Assembly: GCA_030762175.1 (NCBI GenBank)
Contig: CM060830.1
Location: 45,186,501 to 45,250,500, forward strand
Length of the DNA: 64,000 nucleotides
Direction of reading: 5' to 3'
Source: Metallyticus violacea
Taxonomy: Eukaryota > Arthropoda > Insecta > Mantodea > Metallyticidae
Part shown: in pieces, positions 24,205-34,960 of the stretch
Layout: each line of letters opens with the position of its first letter
Numbering within the stretch: the stretch's first letter is position 1
Made by a program: the position numbers and the translations under genes
Notes under the pieces: generated by a model
Databases searched by the model: none
The model's input: the letters and a program-made list of their open reading frames with translations, nothing else
Told to the model about the DNA's origin: nothing

Positions 24205-24445
24205 ATGGGTGGCCAAGGTTGTTTAGGTGCAGAAGTCTGAGGCTTGAGTTTTTTACAGGTTTCCCTCGGTCCTCATAAATGACATTGCAGGGGAGGTAGC
24301 CTAAACTTAATGTCGGAAAATTCTTTCATTTTTTTATATATATAAATTCTTTATCAGTTAATCATTTCATCTCATATATCATCAGTGTCCATCGCCTATG
24401 GGGCCTAAGTAGTTAAAACGGGCATTAAACCTATTTAAAAATAAA
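24205..24445 (+). mobile_element. tRNA-derived SINE, family 2, decayed
   Basis: GGTGGCCAAGGTTGTTTAGG at the head looks like a Leu-type tRNA A box; the body has TTTCCCTCGGTCCTCATAAATG and the end CAGTGTCCATCGCC, GGGCATTAAACC. It starts about 25 bases right of the mariner end. Confidence 0.65.
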
Positions 24446-24744
24446 ACTCAAGTAAAATGGAAGTGTCTACCCTCTATGATGTGCCTGAATCCTTTTGAAA
24501 AGTTTTTGGACATTCACTGCACTTCATCCTGATAGTAAACTGCCTTCCAGATATTTTGTTCCAGCACCTTCATGGGTTTTATTTCAGATACAGCAGTAAA
24601 TATCATCTCGCTTCCATAAAGTTACAGGGCTGGTGATTAGTGTTAGAGGCAATAACCTTGACTCTTTGTAAACTTATGTCTATCATTTAATTTAAATAAT
24701 TACTGTTTTGCAACATTTCTATCACTAATTTTGTTGAATTAAAA

Positions 24745-24835
24745 TAAAACTACTAAAATCATGTCAACACATTAAAACTCTATTGACGTTTCACATTAAA
24801 ACTTTTTTGATAGTTTCACTGTGTGGATTCATACA
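24745..24835 (-). repeat. Isolated Penelope 3'-tail fragment
   Basis: AAAATCATGTCAACACATTA, AAACTCTATTGACGTTTCAC match 31998-32040, the tail just beyond the hammerhead-like motif of the Penelope at 32-34 kb. No coding part is attached. Confidence 0.55.
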
Positions 24836-25504
24836 TTCATTTTTAATTGAATTTCTATCACTGCCATTAATGGTTCACTGGAAGTTTTGAATCATCTCTG
24901 TACTCTCTACCATGAAAATATCAGAACTGATGCATCTGGTATGTTTATTTTCTTGTTTTTTATTAACTTTGTTAAACTTTTTTCCCCTTTTGTTTTTACG
25001 TTTTTCATATTTCTGAAATGATTGTATAATATGCTTTGTCCTTGGGATAGTTCCAATATTGGAAAAGCAGAAAGTCCTGTTTCTAAATGTATGGATGAAG
25101 ATGCTGCTGCTGAGTGTCTTTATACGCACTGCTGACAGGTATGCCAACTTCCTGGGCTAATCGTGTTAAAAATTTTCAAGGAGAAGTTTCTATCGATAGC
25201 CTTATTTCATTAAATTTCTCCTTTGTAAAAGCCCAGCTTTTCCATCTTGGCTTCTTGTCAGTGAAAATGCCTTGGATTCAAATGCTCAACAATCTGAAAA
25301 TCGCACTCTCCGATGAAGATGTTACTTCTTGAAATTTAACACAAAATTCTCTTGCTTGCTTATATGATTTCTTTTGCACATAGCTATCATAAATCAATAT
25401 TGTTGTAGGACATATCTTACTTTCAGGATACTTCACAATACACAGTAGAAATATCCTATTAGGATTTATAAAATATTTTTCATACTACAACTTATATAAC
25501 ATTA

Positions 25505-25728
25505 GGACCTGTTTCCAGGACAATTGCTCCCATTATAAGCTCTTGATCGACTATTCAATGTGGTGACTGGATCCCAAAATGGTTCTGTGGAATTTCTGAT
25601 GGTTCGAATAGGAACTTGATGAAACCACCATCTAAACCACCACAGAAGCACCTTGGAATCCAGTCACCACTTTGAGTAGTTGGTCAAGAGCTTATGATGG
25701 GAGCAATTGCCCCCAAAATATGTTGTAA
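25505..25728. repeat. Foldback repeat with two decayed hammerhead-like cores
   Basis: The arms 25505-25610 and 25625-25728 are inverted copies: CAATTGCTCCCATTATAAGC pairs with GCTTATGATGGGAGCAATTG, and GGTGACTGGATCCCAAAATGG with its complement. On the minus strand of the left arm and the plus strand of the right arm I read UUAU(A/G)A-UGGGAGCAAUUG-...-AAA, the same stem II as the better hammerhead at 59344. G5 of the core is U in both, so these two are probably inactive. Confidence 0.7.
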
Positions 25729-26852
25729 TGTTGTGTAAATAAGTGGAGTTAGTGTGAACATAATTAATAAACCCTAAAAGATATTACCACTTCATTTTCT
25801 ATAGCTTCCTAAGTACAATTTAAATAATTGCTGAGTAGAAAGTTAAACACATTTCCTACAGAAATGCAACTGAACAGTTACAGTGATAAGCACAACTAAG
25901 CAAGGTCTTTGTCTTGAGAGAGTGGAACTTTAATACCAGTCTTATTTGAAATCACGCATCTAATGAAGATCAACCGTTTCCACCAATGTATACAACTTCT
26001 GATTGCATAGGAGAATGAGGGTACATTCTATAGGTGCATTGTTGCCTTGGAGACCTAAATGTGATGCAGTCCATTTAAAATGTATGGGTTTGTGCAGTTG
26101 GATAGGACATTAATATTCAAAAGTAATATTTTTTATAATTTTTGATATTTCATAAGATTTGTTAATGGATGTTATTGATTATATCATTAATATACAAGTA
26201 CAATGTGGGTTTTTAAGCTATGGTCTATTTTCACTTTCCCTTTGTGACCATTATGACTCAAACTGAAGAAAATATCTTCTGTGAAGAATGCGTGTGAGTA
26301 TTTTTTTATTCTTCCCTCTGTTAGGTATTTATGTAGCAATCACTGAGGGGAACTATAATCTTCAATAAAGATGTCTACAGCAAAATGGAGAAAGGGGGAC
26401 CAACAGTAAACTAAACTAAAAACTAAAATCATTGCAGAGCACATATTTTTATTTCTTGCATTTGCTAGATGTTACATTATATAGTGTTACGTTAAGTGAC
26501 CACTAACAAGCCTGCTTTCTTATTTACTATGGTCTATTTTAATTGTTTAAATTTCTGTGGAGATAATCCATCTGTGTTTCAATGTGAAATATTTAAGGTT
26601 TCTTGTCACTACTTCCTCTTCCTCTAGTCATCTAGCATTATTGAGAAATCATATGAAAATTGTGTATTTAGTAAGATATTAGACACACTTTTATCCTTTT
26701 TATAGTTAAGAATAGTAAGAAAGGGGGTCAGATATGCAAAAGTTTTTGCAGCCAATGTTTCAGGTATATGATAGGAAAATATTATTCACTATTGGGAATG
26801 ATTATGTCATATGGTTGTTCAGCAATATAACAGTTACTAACTACTACGCTAC

Positions 26853-28107
26853 AAGGTATGGTCTGTAAGTTCCCAGTTTGACCATTTGACAAAAGATAGG
26901 TGATAGAGTAAAAAGGCAAATAATTTTTCAAATAATCTGCTATTACTTCAATGCATTTTTCACATCTCTGGATTAACATTTCAGTCCCACTAAAAAAATA
27001 GTTGGAAGCTTTACATGATGGTGGAAAACAGCATCTGTCAAGTTAAGTCATTTGTGAATTTCAACCCATGAAGGACAAATTTCAGCTTTGTAAACAGGAA
27101 ATAGTTGCTGGGGGCAATGTATGGACAATATGGCAGATGATCCAACTGCTGGAAGCAACAAACTTTCACAATAGATTTGTGAACTGGTACATTGATGTGT
27201 ATTCCTTGACTCAGCACTCCATTACTAATTTCCTTTATGTGTCTGGGCAATTAATACATTAGCTCAATATAGTTTTTTCCAGTCACTGTTATGTTCCTTT
27301 CTTTGAAGTCTGTCATCAGAATTCCTCTGCAGTACCAAAAAATTGTTGCCACGATCTTCATGAACTGTGTTACTTCGGCCTTTTTAGGAGATGCTTCACC
27401 CTTCTTCTGGCACTTCATTGATTTTCTGTTTAAAATAGACCTTAGTGGAGGAGCATAATATCATCCGCTTTGATGATGGATTCCAATATTGCCCTCAAAT
27501 CACCATGGCAAAGGTTAAAACACTTTTGACAACATGCCCTGCCACTTATATTTAAACTGCTAAAAGGATTCGGGTACTTTCTTGCACTAACCTAATGCAT
27601 ATATAAATATTGATGAAGGATGAAGGAAACACAGTTGTTTTAAATAGCCCCAATCTTGCAGCTGTTTCTTTTGTCTTTAGGCACCTGTTACTTAGTACTT
27701 CTTCCTTAAAAAGGAACATATTTTCTTGTGTCAACACATCCACTAGCCTACCCTTACTTGCACCAAACTCTAGGCTCTTCCTGCCCAAACAAAATAATTA
27801 TCACCACTCCTTCACAGTGGAGTATGAAGGGGAAGTTTTCCCACACACACTGTTAAGGTATTGTTAATATCACTGTGTGAAAGTCCTTTAGTTAAACATT
27901 TTATCACTGCTTTGTATTCAGTTTTAACCATCACACTGTATTATGCAATACATCTGCTTTAATGGGCTTCTGCAAGTAAATTAATGGTGTGACCAAAAAG
28001 GAAATACAGTGCTTACGCTCCTGAAACATCAAATTATCAGCCTGGATATTGCAACATTGAATAATCATGGCCTTGTATGTCAGCTGGAAACCTATAGACC
28101 ACATGGG
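26853..28107 (-). mobile_element. Mariner element, decayed, ends just upstream of coding segment 3
   Basis: The left end (GGTATGGTCTGTAAGTTCCC) and the complement of GGAAACCTATAGACCACATG near 28086-28105 form degenerate inverted ends. Minus-strand transposase pieces: SLEFGASKGRLVDVLTQENM, LKTKETAARLGLFKTT (27780-27640) and LDHLPYCPYIAPSNYFLFTK (27155-27095), where the Asp residues of SPDLAPSD are lost. It stops about 200 bases before exon 3. Confidence 0.78.
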
Positions 28108-28303
28108 AAGGAGAGAAGGGAGGTAAACAAACATTTCAGACTCCAGATGACGTATCTTTTTATTGAACATTTTTCAAGGGGTGTTACCTCTTCTTTGACT
28201 GTACAATTACATTAGTAGTGTTGGCCTTTAAATTACTGATACTTAGCATGTTCATTTTCCTATTTTCAAAGAAAATAATTCACCTAAATGTTTTTCGTTT
28301 CAG

Positions 28304-28425
28304 AGAAAGAGATGGAATGTCACCTACAATGGACAACGAAAGCTCAAAATCACATAGAGATTCTTTTGAAATAGATCTGGATAGCTGTGCTGAAGGAAAC
28401 AAGGTGGACCACTACAGTGAAGAAG
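28304..28425 (+). CDS. ARID4: ARID4-type protein, coding segment 3 of 6
   Basis: The acceptor TTTTCGTTTCAG lies just before 28304 and the donor GTAATT follows 28425. The first base completes the Glu codon split by the previous intron, giving the joined sequence SPRE-ERDGMSPTMDNESSK. The exon encodes about 40 Ser/Asp/Glu-rich residues and ends after one base of the next codon. Phase agreement on both sides is the main evidence. The following intron is only 96 bp, far shorter than the others in this gene. Confidence 0.9.
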
Positions 28426-28521
28426 GTAATTAATTGAAAGACTGGCACTGCTTTCATTTTTCTATGATGAAAGCTTTGAAAATTTGTATTTAATGAATAT
28501 AATTTGTTTCATGTATTTCAG
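28426..28521 (+). other. Intron 3 of the ARID4-type gene (96 bp)
   Basis: GTAATT to TTTCAG, 96 bases, AT-rich with no insertion. It is the only short intron seen in this gene. Confidence 0.88.
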
Positions 28522-28716
28522 ATTCTCTTCTAAACATAGAAGTCTCAAACTCTAGTGATAATAGATTACAAGGTTTGAAACTGTTGCCAAAGAAACAGGA
28601 TGCAGACAAGGAAGCAGAATCTTCTCCCAAGAAGAGAAGACGAAGTAGAAAGAGATCGGAATGTGAAAGTAATAAGAGATCAAGACATTCATCAGGAAAG
28701 GCAACTCGGAGTATTG
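28522..28716 (+). CDS. ARID4: ARID4-type protein, coding segment 4 of 6 (basic region)
   Basis: The acceptor CATGTATTTCAG precedes 28522 and the donor GTAAGT follows 28716. The two first bases complete an Asp codon, and one base of a Gly codon is left at the end. The 65 or so residues include SSPKKRRRSRKRSE and SNKRSRHSS, a strongly basic block that looks like a bipartite nuclear localisation signal. Vertebrate ARID4 proteins carry a similar SSxKKxKRSxK block upstream of the terminal coiled coil (recalled, not searched). It follows exon 3 after a 96-bp intron, so the two were probably always neighbours. Confidence 0.9.
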
Positions 28717-30482
28717 GTAAGTAATGTTACAGAATACAATTTGAAATATTTGCTACAGGATTAATATATGGGCCATGGAAGACAGGCTTATTGTTTCATT
28801 GTAAGCTCTTGCCTTTAGGATTTATAAAATATCTGCTCAGTAATACAACATTTCTTTGGTGTCAGTTTTTGAGTGTGTTACTGTGATTTATGAAATAGTT
28901 GCATGGGCCAACTTATTTTTAAAGAAGAAAAGAAAGGAGAACAGTACTTAATTACAAGATTGTAATTACAGATCAATAGTTGTCTCAGATCATTTTAACA
29001 CATTGGCTACCGGGTATTTAAATAATATAAATGCCTGTTTCCAGGGAATAATAACTTTCAATGCTAACTTTTGTACTGTCCACATAAAACAGTTATAATA
29101 AAAATCACTTTTATGAATTGCATTTTGGGAAAAGACTTACCATAGCATAATGCCAGGAAATGTGAAACTTCTGGAAACATTTTCTTTTATGAAATGGCAT
29201 CAGGCAGGACTTGCAAATGTACCTCATTTCACTCTTTTGTCGTGACAGGTGCAAGCATTGCACCTACTAGCAGGATATTTTCTCCTACTCTGTATGAAAC
29301 AATTTTCAGGGGCACAAAAGAATTTGTTTGTTACTCTGCTGTACGTAATACAGCTGAGTAGTCCAGTGACGAGCATGTACCTGTGCAACGAATGCAAGCA
29401 ATGGTTTTGCATAGACACAGGTTGTGAAATGTCACTTATTAATTAAATACCAGAGTCGTGCCAGTGAATAATGCAACAGTAGAGCAGTACTACAACCATG
29501 TTGGTTTCATTCTGCAGTGTTTTGTTCCTGAAATGATTGCAATAAAACAGATGCATAATATCCCTACTTTTCACCAATATGGTATCCTGCATCATTGCTA
29601 TCATTACTATGACAATAACAAACCTCTTTTTCTCTTCAGCTTACCCGGACTAAACAAAACCAATATACACCCTTTCACATTCCCTTGCTCTGATTGGTTG
29701 AAACTGCACCATAGCTTGTCAAATTAAGGTGCAAACAAAGCATGTAAACTTATAATAAAGCTATAATATAGAATAGCAAATCGTCTTAACAAACATAATT
29801 TTCTCCGTTCTCTCCCACTCCACTGAACAAGTAAAAGCAGCAAGTGAATGCAGTAATGAAGTTGCACGTACTCATGATAAAGCAAGTTTTAATGATTAAT
29901 CTGAGAAATTACTCCCACCTATCTAGTAAGATAATGTGTAGCATGAACTGCAGATTTGTTGTTGCTATTACTCATCATATTTCATGTGCTTAAAAAAAAA
30001 AAAAAACTAAAATTTCCTGAGATTCTTTAAATATATAAAATACATATATACAAACATAGCAATAAATTATTTACTTTAAAGAATAAAAAGTGTTTCTGTG
30101 CCCACTGATCATTGAGGGATGGCAAAGCTCATTTGATGCCGTTAACATCCATAGTAAGGTTGAAAAAAATTCATAGATATTGAATGCACAATTTTGTTTT
30201 GTCTAACTCTTATCACAGAATCATCACTTTTGCTATCACTATGAACAAAAAAGAAATCAGGAATATCAAGTAAAGTGTTATAAAAACATTCTGCAAGAAT
30301 TTTGTCTTCAGATTTCTTTGCACTGTAATCAGGTTCTGCTTTTGCCATGTGATTGCTTGACTGCAACTAAAATGCTCAGCTATAATTAAAAAAATTCTTA
30401 TTTTTTATTACTTCTGATTTAGTCGTGACTAAGCACCAGTCATGTTTACAACATTTGAATAAACATTCAAGTGCATTAAATA

Positions 30483-30790
30483 AAAAATTTAATTTGTGTC
30501 GGAACAGTGAAGCGACTAATATATTCTTAATTATCTAGTGAGTCGATTTGATAATCTTATGCTCCACTTACTGTTGAATTATGCAAAACTAATTTCCCAG
30601 GCTTTTGCCTGCATTCTCACTTGCGAGTCGACTGTCAGATTCATTGTTGGTTGTTTGGACTTGATGTAGCTCTTGTGGACATTTTATGAACTTCTGGATC
30701 AATTTTGCATAATTCATCAATAAGTGGAACATAAGATTATCCAATCAACTCCTAGATAATTAAGAATATTCAAGAGCATACCTAAGTTGC
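30483..30790. repeat. Foldback repeat with a hammerhead-like core
   Basis: The arms (about 30490-30600 and 30680-30785) are inverted: AATATTCTTAATTATCTAG, CTTATGCTCCACTTA on the left and TAAGTGGAACATAAG, CTAGATAATTAAGAATATT on the right. The same family occurs at 59620-59835 and 63528-63712, with partial arms near 4165-4240 and 62860-62960. The centre holds the motif described at 30583-30624. Confidence 0.75.
30583..30624 (-). ncRNA. Hammerhead-ribozyme-like motif, decayed core
   Basis: Minus strand: stem I GCAA/UUGC is perfect; core strand GUGAGAA (consensus CUGANGA, with C3 and G8 changed); stem II CAGGC/GCCUG with loop AAAA; then GAAA, a two-pair stem III and a U before the predicted cut. 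The layout is right, but two conserved bases are lost without a Watson-Crick replacement, so activity is unlikely. Confidence 0.5.
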
Positions 30791-31529
30791 AACATATCTG
30801 CGTAATAAAAGAAATATATAGTCAGTGGAAATCAAGCACACATTGAACCTTTTGTGTTTTAGAATCTAGGGGCTATTCTTGCCTCTGTGTCTTCTTTTAT
30901 AGTTCCTCACCATTCTAAAATCACACATCACAAACAGTCGGTAATAAGAAAAGTACATGGGGGGGCATTATGGGTAAGTACCAATCTATACTCTATACTT
31001 CAATTTTAGTTTGTTGTGTCTTGGCTGAATGATTTTGAATGAACTGAACCAAAAAAAAAAAAAGTTTTTTAAGTAAATGAAATGTCTAATGCATAATAAT
31101 TCTTAAATTTTGTGAATATTGCAATGAAAGAAGTCTCCATTATTACAAAAACTGCTTAAAAATTGAGCAACAAGCAACAAACACACAATTGCTTCAGTGA
31201 AAGCAGCAAATTCATCTGTACTTGTAGCTGGAAGGTTAGCTTTGAGAAATTCTGATAGATCATCCACTTACAGAAATGAAAATACATGTGCCCATTCTGC
31301 CCTGTCACTTTAAATCCTTGATAAAAAAGGTCTGTCCTGCAATGCATACACTAATCAATTTCCAATGCAGGTATTCTTATCTTGTTTTTGACCTTCATAC
31401 ACAAAAATGTTCTTGTTCATTACTATTCCTGTAATTTTTCTTTCTGAGATTATCCCATATGATTTGTAGACCCTAAGGTGCAATTAGTTTTATCATCAAT
31501 TTGAAAAGTTTCTCACACAAATGTAAAGT

Positions 31530-31965
31530 TATGTCATTTAGAGGCAAACGCCTAGTAAGATCAAAGGTAATCATCACTGGTCAGGTAGTAGAACAACCAA
31601 ACAATTTTAAATATCTGGGTTAAAATGTTTCATACAATGTTTAGGAGGATCTACATACTGTAAATGTCATGTGTAGCACAATTAGTGGCATACTAAAAAC
31701 AAAGCATAAACAACATGCAAATGAAATTTTATAACAATGGCCATACTGATATTATATGAATGTGAGAATTGGGGTCCTGAATAGAAGAAGAAACAGCTGT
31801 AAGAAATTTTTAGGAAAAATGGCACATCCTACATCCTTTGGAATGAAGTGAAATAATTAGAAATTAATTTCTTTGATTTAACATGAATGAAAGAAAAAAA
31901 GGAGACAATAGCATGGTTATGTTTTAAAAATGTGTCATCTGATATGGGCCTGTCAGATAATGAAC
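31530..31965 (+). pseudogene. LINE reverse-transcriptase end, decayed
   Basis: Residues KVMSFRGKR, IITGQVVEQPNNFKYLG (31570-31620), YYMNVRIGVLNR (YGSExW-like) and FLGKMAHPTSFG follow the end of the RT palm and thumb of LINEs: K-x-x-M, then F-K-Y-L-G, then Y-G-S-E-x-W. Stops occur throughout. It lies just downstream of the Penelope tail on the opposite strand. Confidence 0.65.
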
Positions 31966-32059
31966 TGCTGATCTTATTTTGATTTAAAGTAAAACACTAA
32001 AAATCATGTCGTCACATTAAAACTCTCTTTAAGTTTCACAAACACACTTATAAAAGTAA

Positions 32060-32107
32060 TTTTGGTACATGTTTCGTGAGGTACATTCCTCACATTGTCA
32101 ACCAAAA
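32060..32107 (-). ncRNA. Hammerhead-ribozyme-like motif at the Penelope 3' end
   Basis: Minus strand: stem I UUUUGG/CCAAAA (six perfect pairs); core UUGACAA plus one extra U; stem II GUGAGG/CCUCAC (six perfect pairs, loop AAUGUA); GAAAC, loop AU, GU, then A before the predicted cut. Compared with CUGANGA, position 3 is U and position 8 is A. In active hammerheads C3 and G8 pair, and U3-A8 would also pair. It begins 41 bases past the stop of the nuclease frame. Confidence 0.65.
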
Positions 32108-32147
32108 CGACGACTGAGGAGCCAATTTCAGCAAAGTATGTATGTTA

Positions 32148-33182
32148 CTATGCTTGCTCTGGTGGTCTGTTAATGAACTTAAACAATATGTTGTCTGCTT
32201 CCGGTATATCAAAATTCATAAGTTTGTATTCATATTTTTTTATGTAAATTTTTTCCCATATATTAAGTTCTTTCGGATGTTGAATTGTTTTTAGTAATGT
32301 TATGTCCTTCTCTATTTCATGATTCTCATTCCAAAAATGTGCAGCCACTGCTGATTTTTCTACTTGTTTGTGTCTAATATTTCTCCAGTGTTCCTTTAAT
32401 CTTATCCCCAGATTTCTCTTTGTTTTTCCTATGTATATTTTCTCACAATCCTTGCAATTAATTCTATATATACCTGAATGTTCTTCTTTCTTCTTTTTTT
32501 GTTTAATTTTATTTAGATTTAATAGTTTACCAACACTATATCTGTTTATTGGTGCTAGAGTAATGTTGTACTTTTTGAAAATTTTTTGGAATTTATGGTT
32601 AACATAAGGGTGATATGTGAATTTTTGATAGGTATTTTCTTTAAGTGAAGAACTGAGTGTGGTGATTAGTTTAATTTCCTTTTTATTTTTAAATCTTTTT
32701 ATTTTTTTATCTACCATTTGTTTGTTAAATCCATTTATTTCTGCTGTGTGTATTATATGTGCATATTCTTTCCTGTATTCTTCTTTACTGAGTGGTGTAT
32801 TAACTAGCCTATATGTCATACTATTGAATGCTGCTTCCTTGTGGGGTCTGGGGTTGAAACCTTTTGCTTTTATGTAATTGTCGGTATGTGTGTCCTTTCT
32901 GTATATACCAAATTCTATATTTTTATTCCTTTTTATTATCCTTAGGTCCAGAAAAGGTAAAGTATTATTAACCTCGGTTTCCATAGTGAATTTTATGGTT
33001 TTTTCTTGCAAGTTCAATAGTTTCAATGAATCTTCTATGAATCTATCTTCTACAATGGCAAACACATCATCAACATATCTGTACCATGTTTTGAATATGT
33101 ATGGGAAGGCTTTCATTATATGTGTTTCAAAATAGCTCATGAACAGATCAGCCAAAAATGGAGATAGTCGACTACCCATCAT
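32148..33182 (-). pseudogene. Penelope polyprotein, C-terminal part: RT active site and GIY-YIG endonuclease
   Basis: 344 codons from the Met; the true frame continues upstream to the frameshift at 33306-33313. MMGSRLSPFLADLFM (1-15) and WYRYVDDVFAIV (33-44) hold the RT catalytic YVDD; LPFLDL (75-80) and FGIYRKDTHTDNYIK (91-105) are Penelope-specific. GIY at 237-239 and YIG at 250-252 define the nuclease, with C243-x2-C246 between them, Arg261 and His265, N287 and E310 (WEKIYI) as likely active-site residues. The end is NRPPEQA. All key residues I can check are present. The product would nick DNA and prime reverse transcription of its own RNA. Confidence 0.9.
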
Positions 33183-33213
33183 TAAACCTGATTTTTGTTT
33201 ATAAAACTTTCCT

Positions 33214-34278
33214 TCAAATGTGAAGTAGGTTTGGTTTAAACATAGTTCTGTGAGTTTTACATATTCTTTTGTGTGTGTTTCTGCAATATTGATAGATAGT
33301 AGCCATTTTTTTTAACAAATTCAGGGTTTTCTCTTTTGGAATGCTTGGAAACAATGCTTTTACATCAAAGGAAACCATGATATCATTTGAGTTTAGTTTA
33401 TTATCTTTGATTTTGTTTATAAGATCGAATGAGTTTTTTATACTTAGACTTGGGAATTTGGGAAATGTATTAAATCGTGTAGTTAACCATTTGGCTAGGA
33501 GGTAACATGGGGTATTGATATTGTTAATTATTGGTCTCATGTCTTTTCCTGGCTTGTGTATTTTTGGTAATCCTATTATTTTAGCTATTGATGGATTAGG
33601 TATTTTGATTTTGTAAACATCTGAATCTGTGAGTAAGCTATTTCCTTTTAATATGTCTTCTATTGATTTCTTGCATTTGTGTAGGGGATTTTTTTCCACT
33701 TCAATGAACTCCTTATTGTTTAGTAACTCTAGCATTCTATGTTGGTAATCTTCTTTGTCTAGGATTACAATTTGGTTTCCCTTATCTGCTTTTGTATATA
33801 TTACTTCTTTTTTATGTAATGATTTTATGGTTTTTTGGTATGATTTGGGGATTTGGCTATGATTTTTAATTTCTTGTAATATTCCTGAAGACATTTTCCT
33901 AATATAATTTTTATCTATGGTGTTTAATTTCTCAATAGTTAATTCGATATCTGTAATATATTCGTCAATGTTTGATGAGAAATTGACACATGTATTGATG
34001 CCGTTATTTAATAGTTTGGTTTCATCCTTATTCAGTTTTTCTTTGGAGAGATTAACTATTTCAAGGTTAGGTTTCTCGTTGATATTTTTATTTTTACCTA
34101 TTTGTTTTCCGCGTAAATTTTTAAATTTATTTTTTTGGCGTGTAGTTTTATGTTTTATTCTGCAAATGATGCTTTCCAATACGTTTCTCTCGATATTATT
34201 CCATGCAATGGTTCCTATTGACTTACTTAATGAACTGCTGACTAAAATTTGTGCTTTGTTGTTCACTCCTCTGATCAT
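33214..34278 (-). pseudogene. Penelope polyprotein, N-terminal part: reverse-transcriptase fingers and palm
   Basis: 354 codons. Residues 1-150 are a basic and acidic N-terminal region of unknown role. YTKADKGNQIVILDKEDY (161-178) and IIGLPKIHKPGKDMRPI (234-250) are reverse-transcriptase fingers motifs; VSFDVKALFPSIP (302-314) is palm motif A with catalytic Asp305. After KKM near residue 325 the frame no longer matches the family and ends at 33214, because of the A8-run frameshift. An open stretch with W-W-C upstream of the Met (LKFNWWCAEKCNNK, near 34340-34300) ends in a stop before it, so the original start may lie further upstream. Confidence 0.85.
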
Positions 34279-34679
34279 ATATTGGATTTATGCTTTTGTA
34301 ATTTTATTATTGCATTTTTCTGCACACCACCAATTGAATTTAAGGTAACAGCAGACCAAAATAATAGTTATATGTGAGTGTCATTATAAAACAATGTTCT
34401 TATTGAAATCTCCACATTCTTATCTGAAGCATTGCTCTCAAAGTTGTGAACTTGCTGTACATAACAATTGTCTTTCCAATGAAACAAGGTAAGGAACAAG
34501 TGGCATACATTTGCATCCAGAATAAGATGGACCCGCACTATCAACATCATTTTCACTGACATAATTTAATTTTCACCGTAGGTTATTAATTCAACAAATG
34601 AAAAGTTAAAACTCCTCATATGACTCCAAAGGATGTGAAAATATTTAGAACCTTGTCTTTCATAAGCAAGTTGCACAAG

Positions 34680-34960
34680 TTGGTCCTGATGATATAGTGG
34701 TAACAGACCCAAGATCATGGGTTCAATCCTGGCCAGGGTTGATGAATTTATTCAGGGTTATAAATGCTAACTATGGCTTCCTTCAGAAGTGAAGTAAAGT
34801 CGTGAGTCCCAAGTCGATTTACAGCACAAAAAAGAACCTCTAGCCTGAAAGAAGAGGCCTCTGAGCAAAATTTACTAGTCATTTCATGCTCTGAATTGAA
34901 TGGGACACATGATCTGAGATGTTAAGAGCATCCAGAAATAAACCAAATCAACAAGTTGCA
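34680..34960 (+). mobile_element. tRNA-derived SINE, family 1
   Basis: GGTCCTGATGATATAGTGGT (A-box region) and GGGTTCAATCCTGGCC (B box) form a tRNA-like head; the body contains TTCAGGGTTATAAATGCTAAC, GGCTTCCTTCAGAAG, AAGAGGCCTCTGAG and ends AGATGTTAAGAGCATCC, AAATAAACCAAATC. It is the fullest copy of the family and defines the reverse copies at 5895-6175, about 39335-39500 and the right edge. Confidence 0.8.

Larger units (their letters stand above)
22305..28303 (+). other. Intron 2 of the ARID4-type gene
   Basis: Starts GTAAGT and ends TTTCAG. It contains two mariner copies, a tRNA-like SINE, a Penelope tail fragment and a foldback repeat, described separately. The stretches 22310-22960, 24840-25500 and 25730-26850 hold nothing I can name. 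Confidence 0.85.
32060..34345 (-). mobile_element. Penelope-like retroelement, nearly complete coding region
   Basis: Minus strand, 5' to 3': an untranslated or missing 5' end near 34345, a first open frame (34278-33214), a second (33182-32148) and a 3' tail with a hammerhead-like motif at 32107-32060. The two frames are one reading frame broken by one base in a run of eight T/A at 33306-33313. With TA-rich codons and few other defects it looks like the youngest Penelope in the window. It sits in intron 4, antisense to the gene. Target duplications were not found. Confidence 0.85.

Noticed and set aside
29230..29450. Possible piggyBac cysteine-rich end (CRDRCKHC and LCNECKQWFC)
   Set aside because: The two Cys groups are in different frames with stops between and no upstream transposase is seen; too weak to call.
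32368..33135. Plus-strand frames opposite the Penelope
   Set aside because: Complement of an A-rich coding strand gives Phe/Leu/Ser-rich frames; shadows.
34683..34740. tRNA gene
   Set aside because: A and B boxes are present, but the sequence does not fold into a complete cloverleaf with a paired acceptor stem; it is the head of a repeated SINE.
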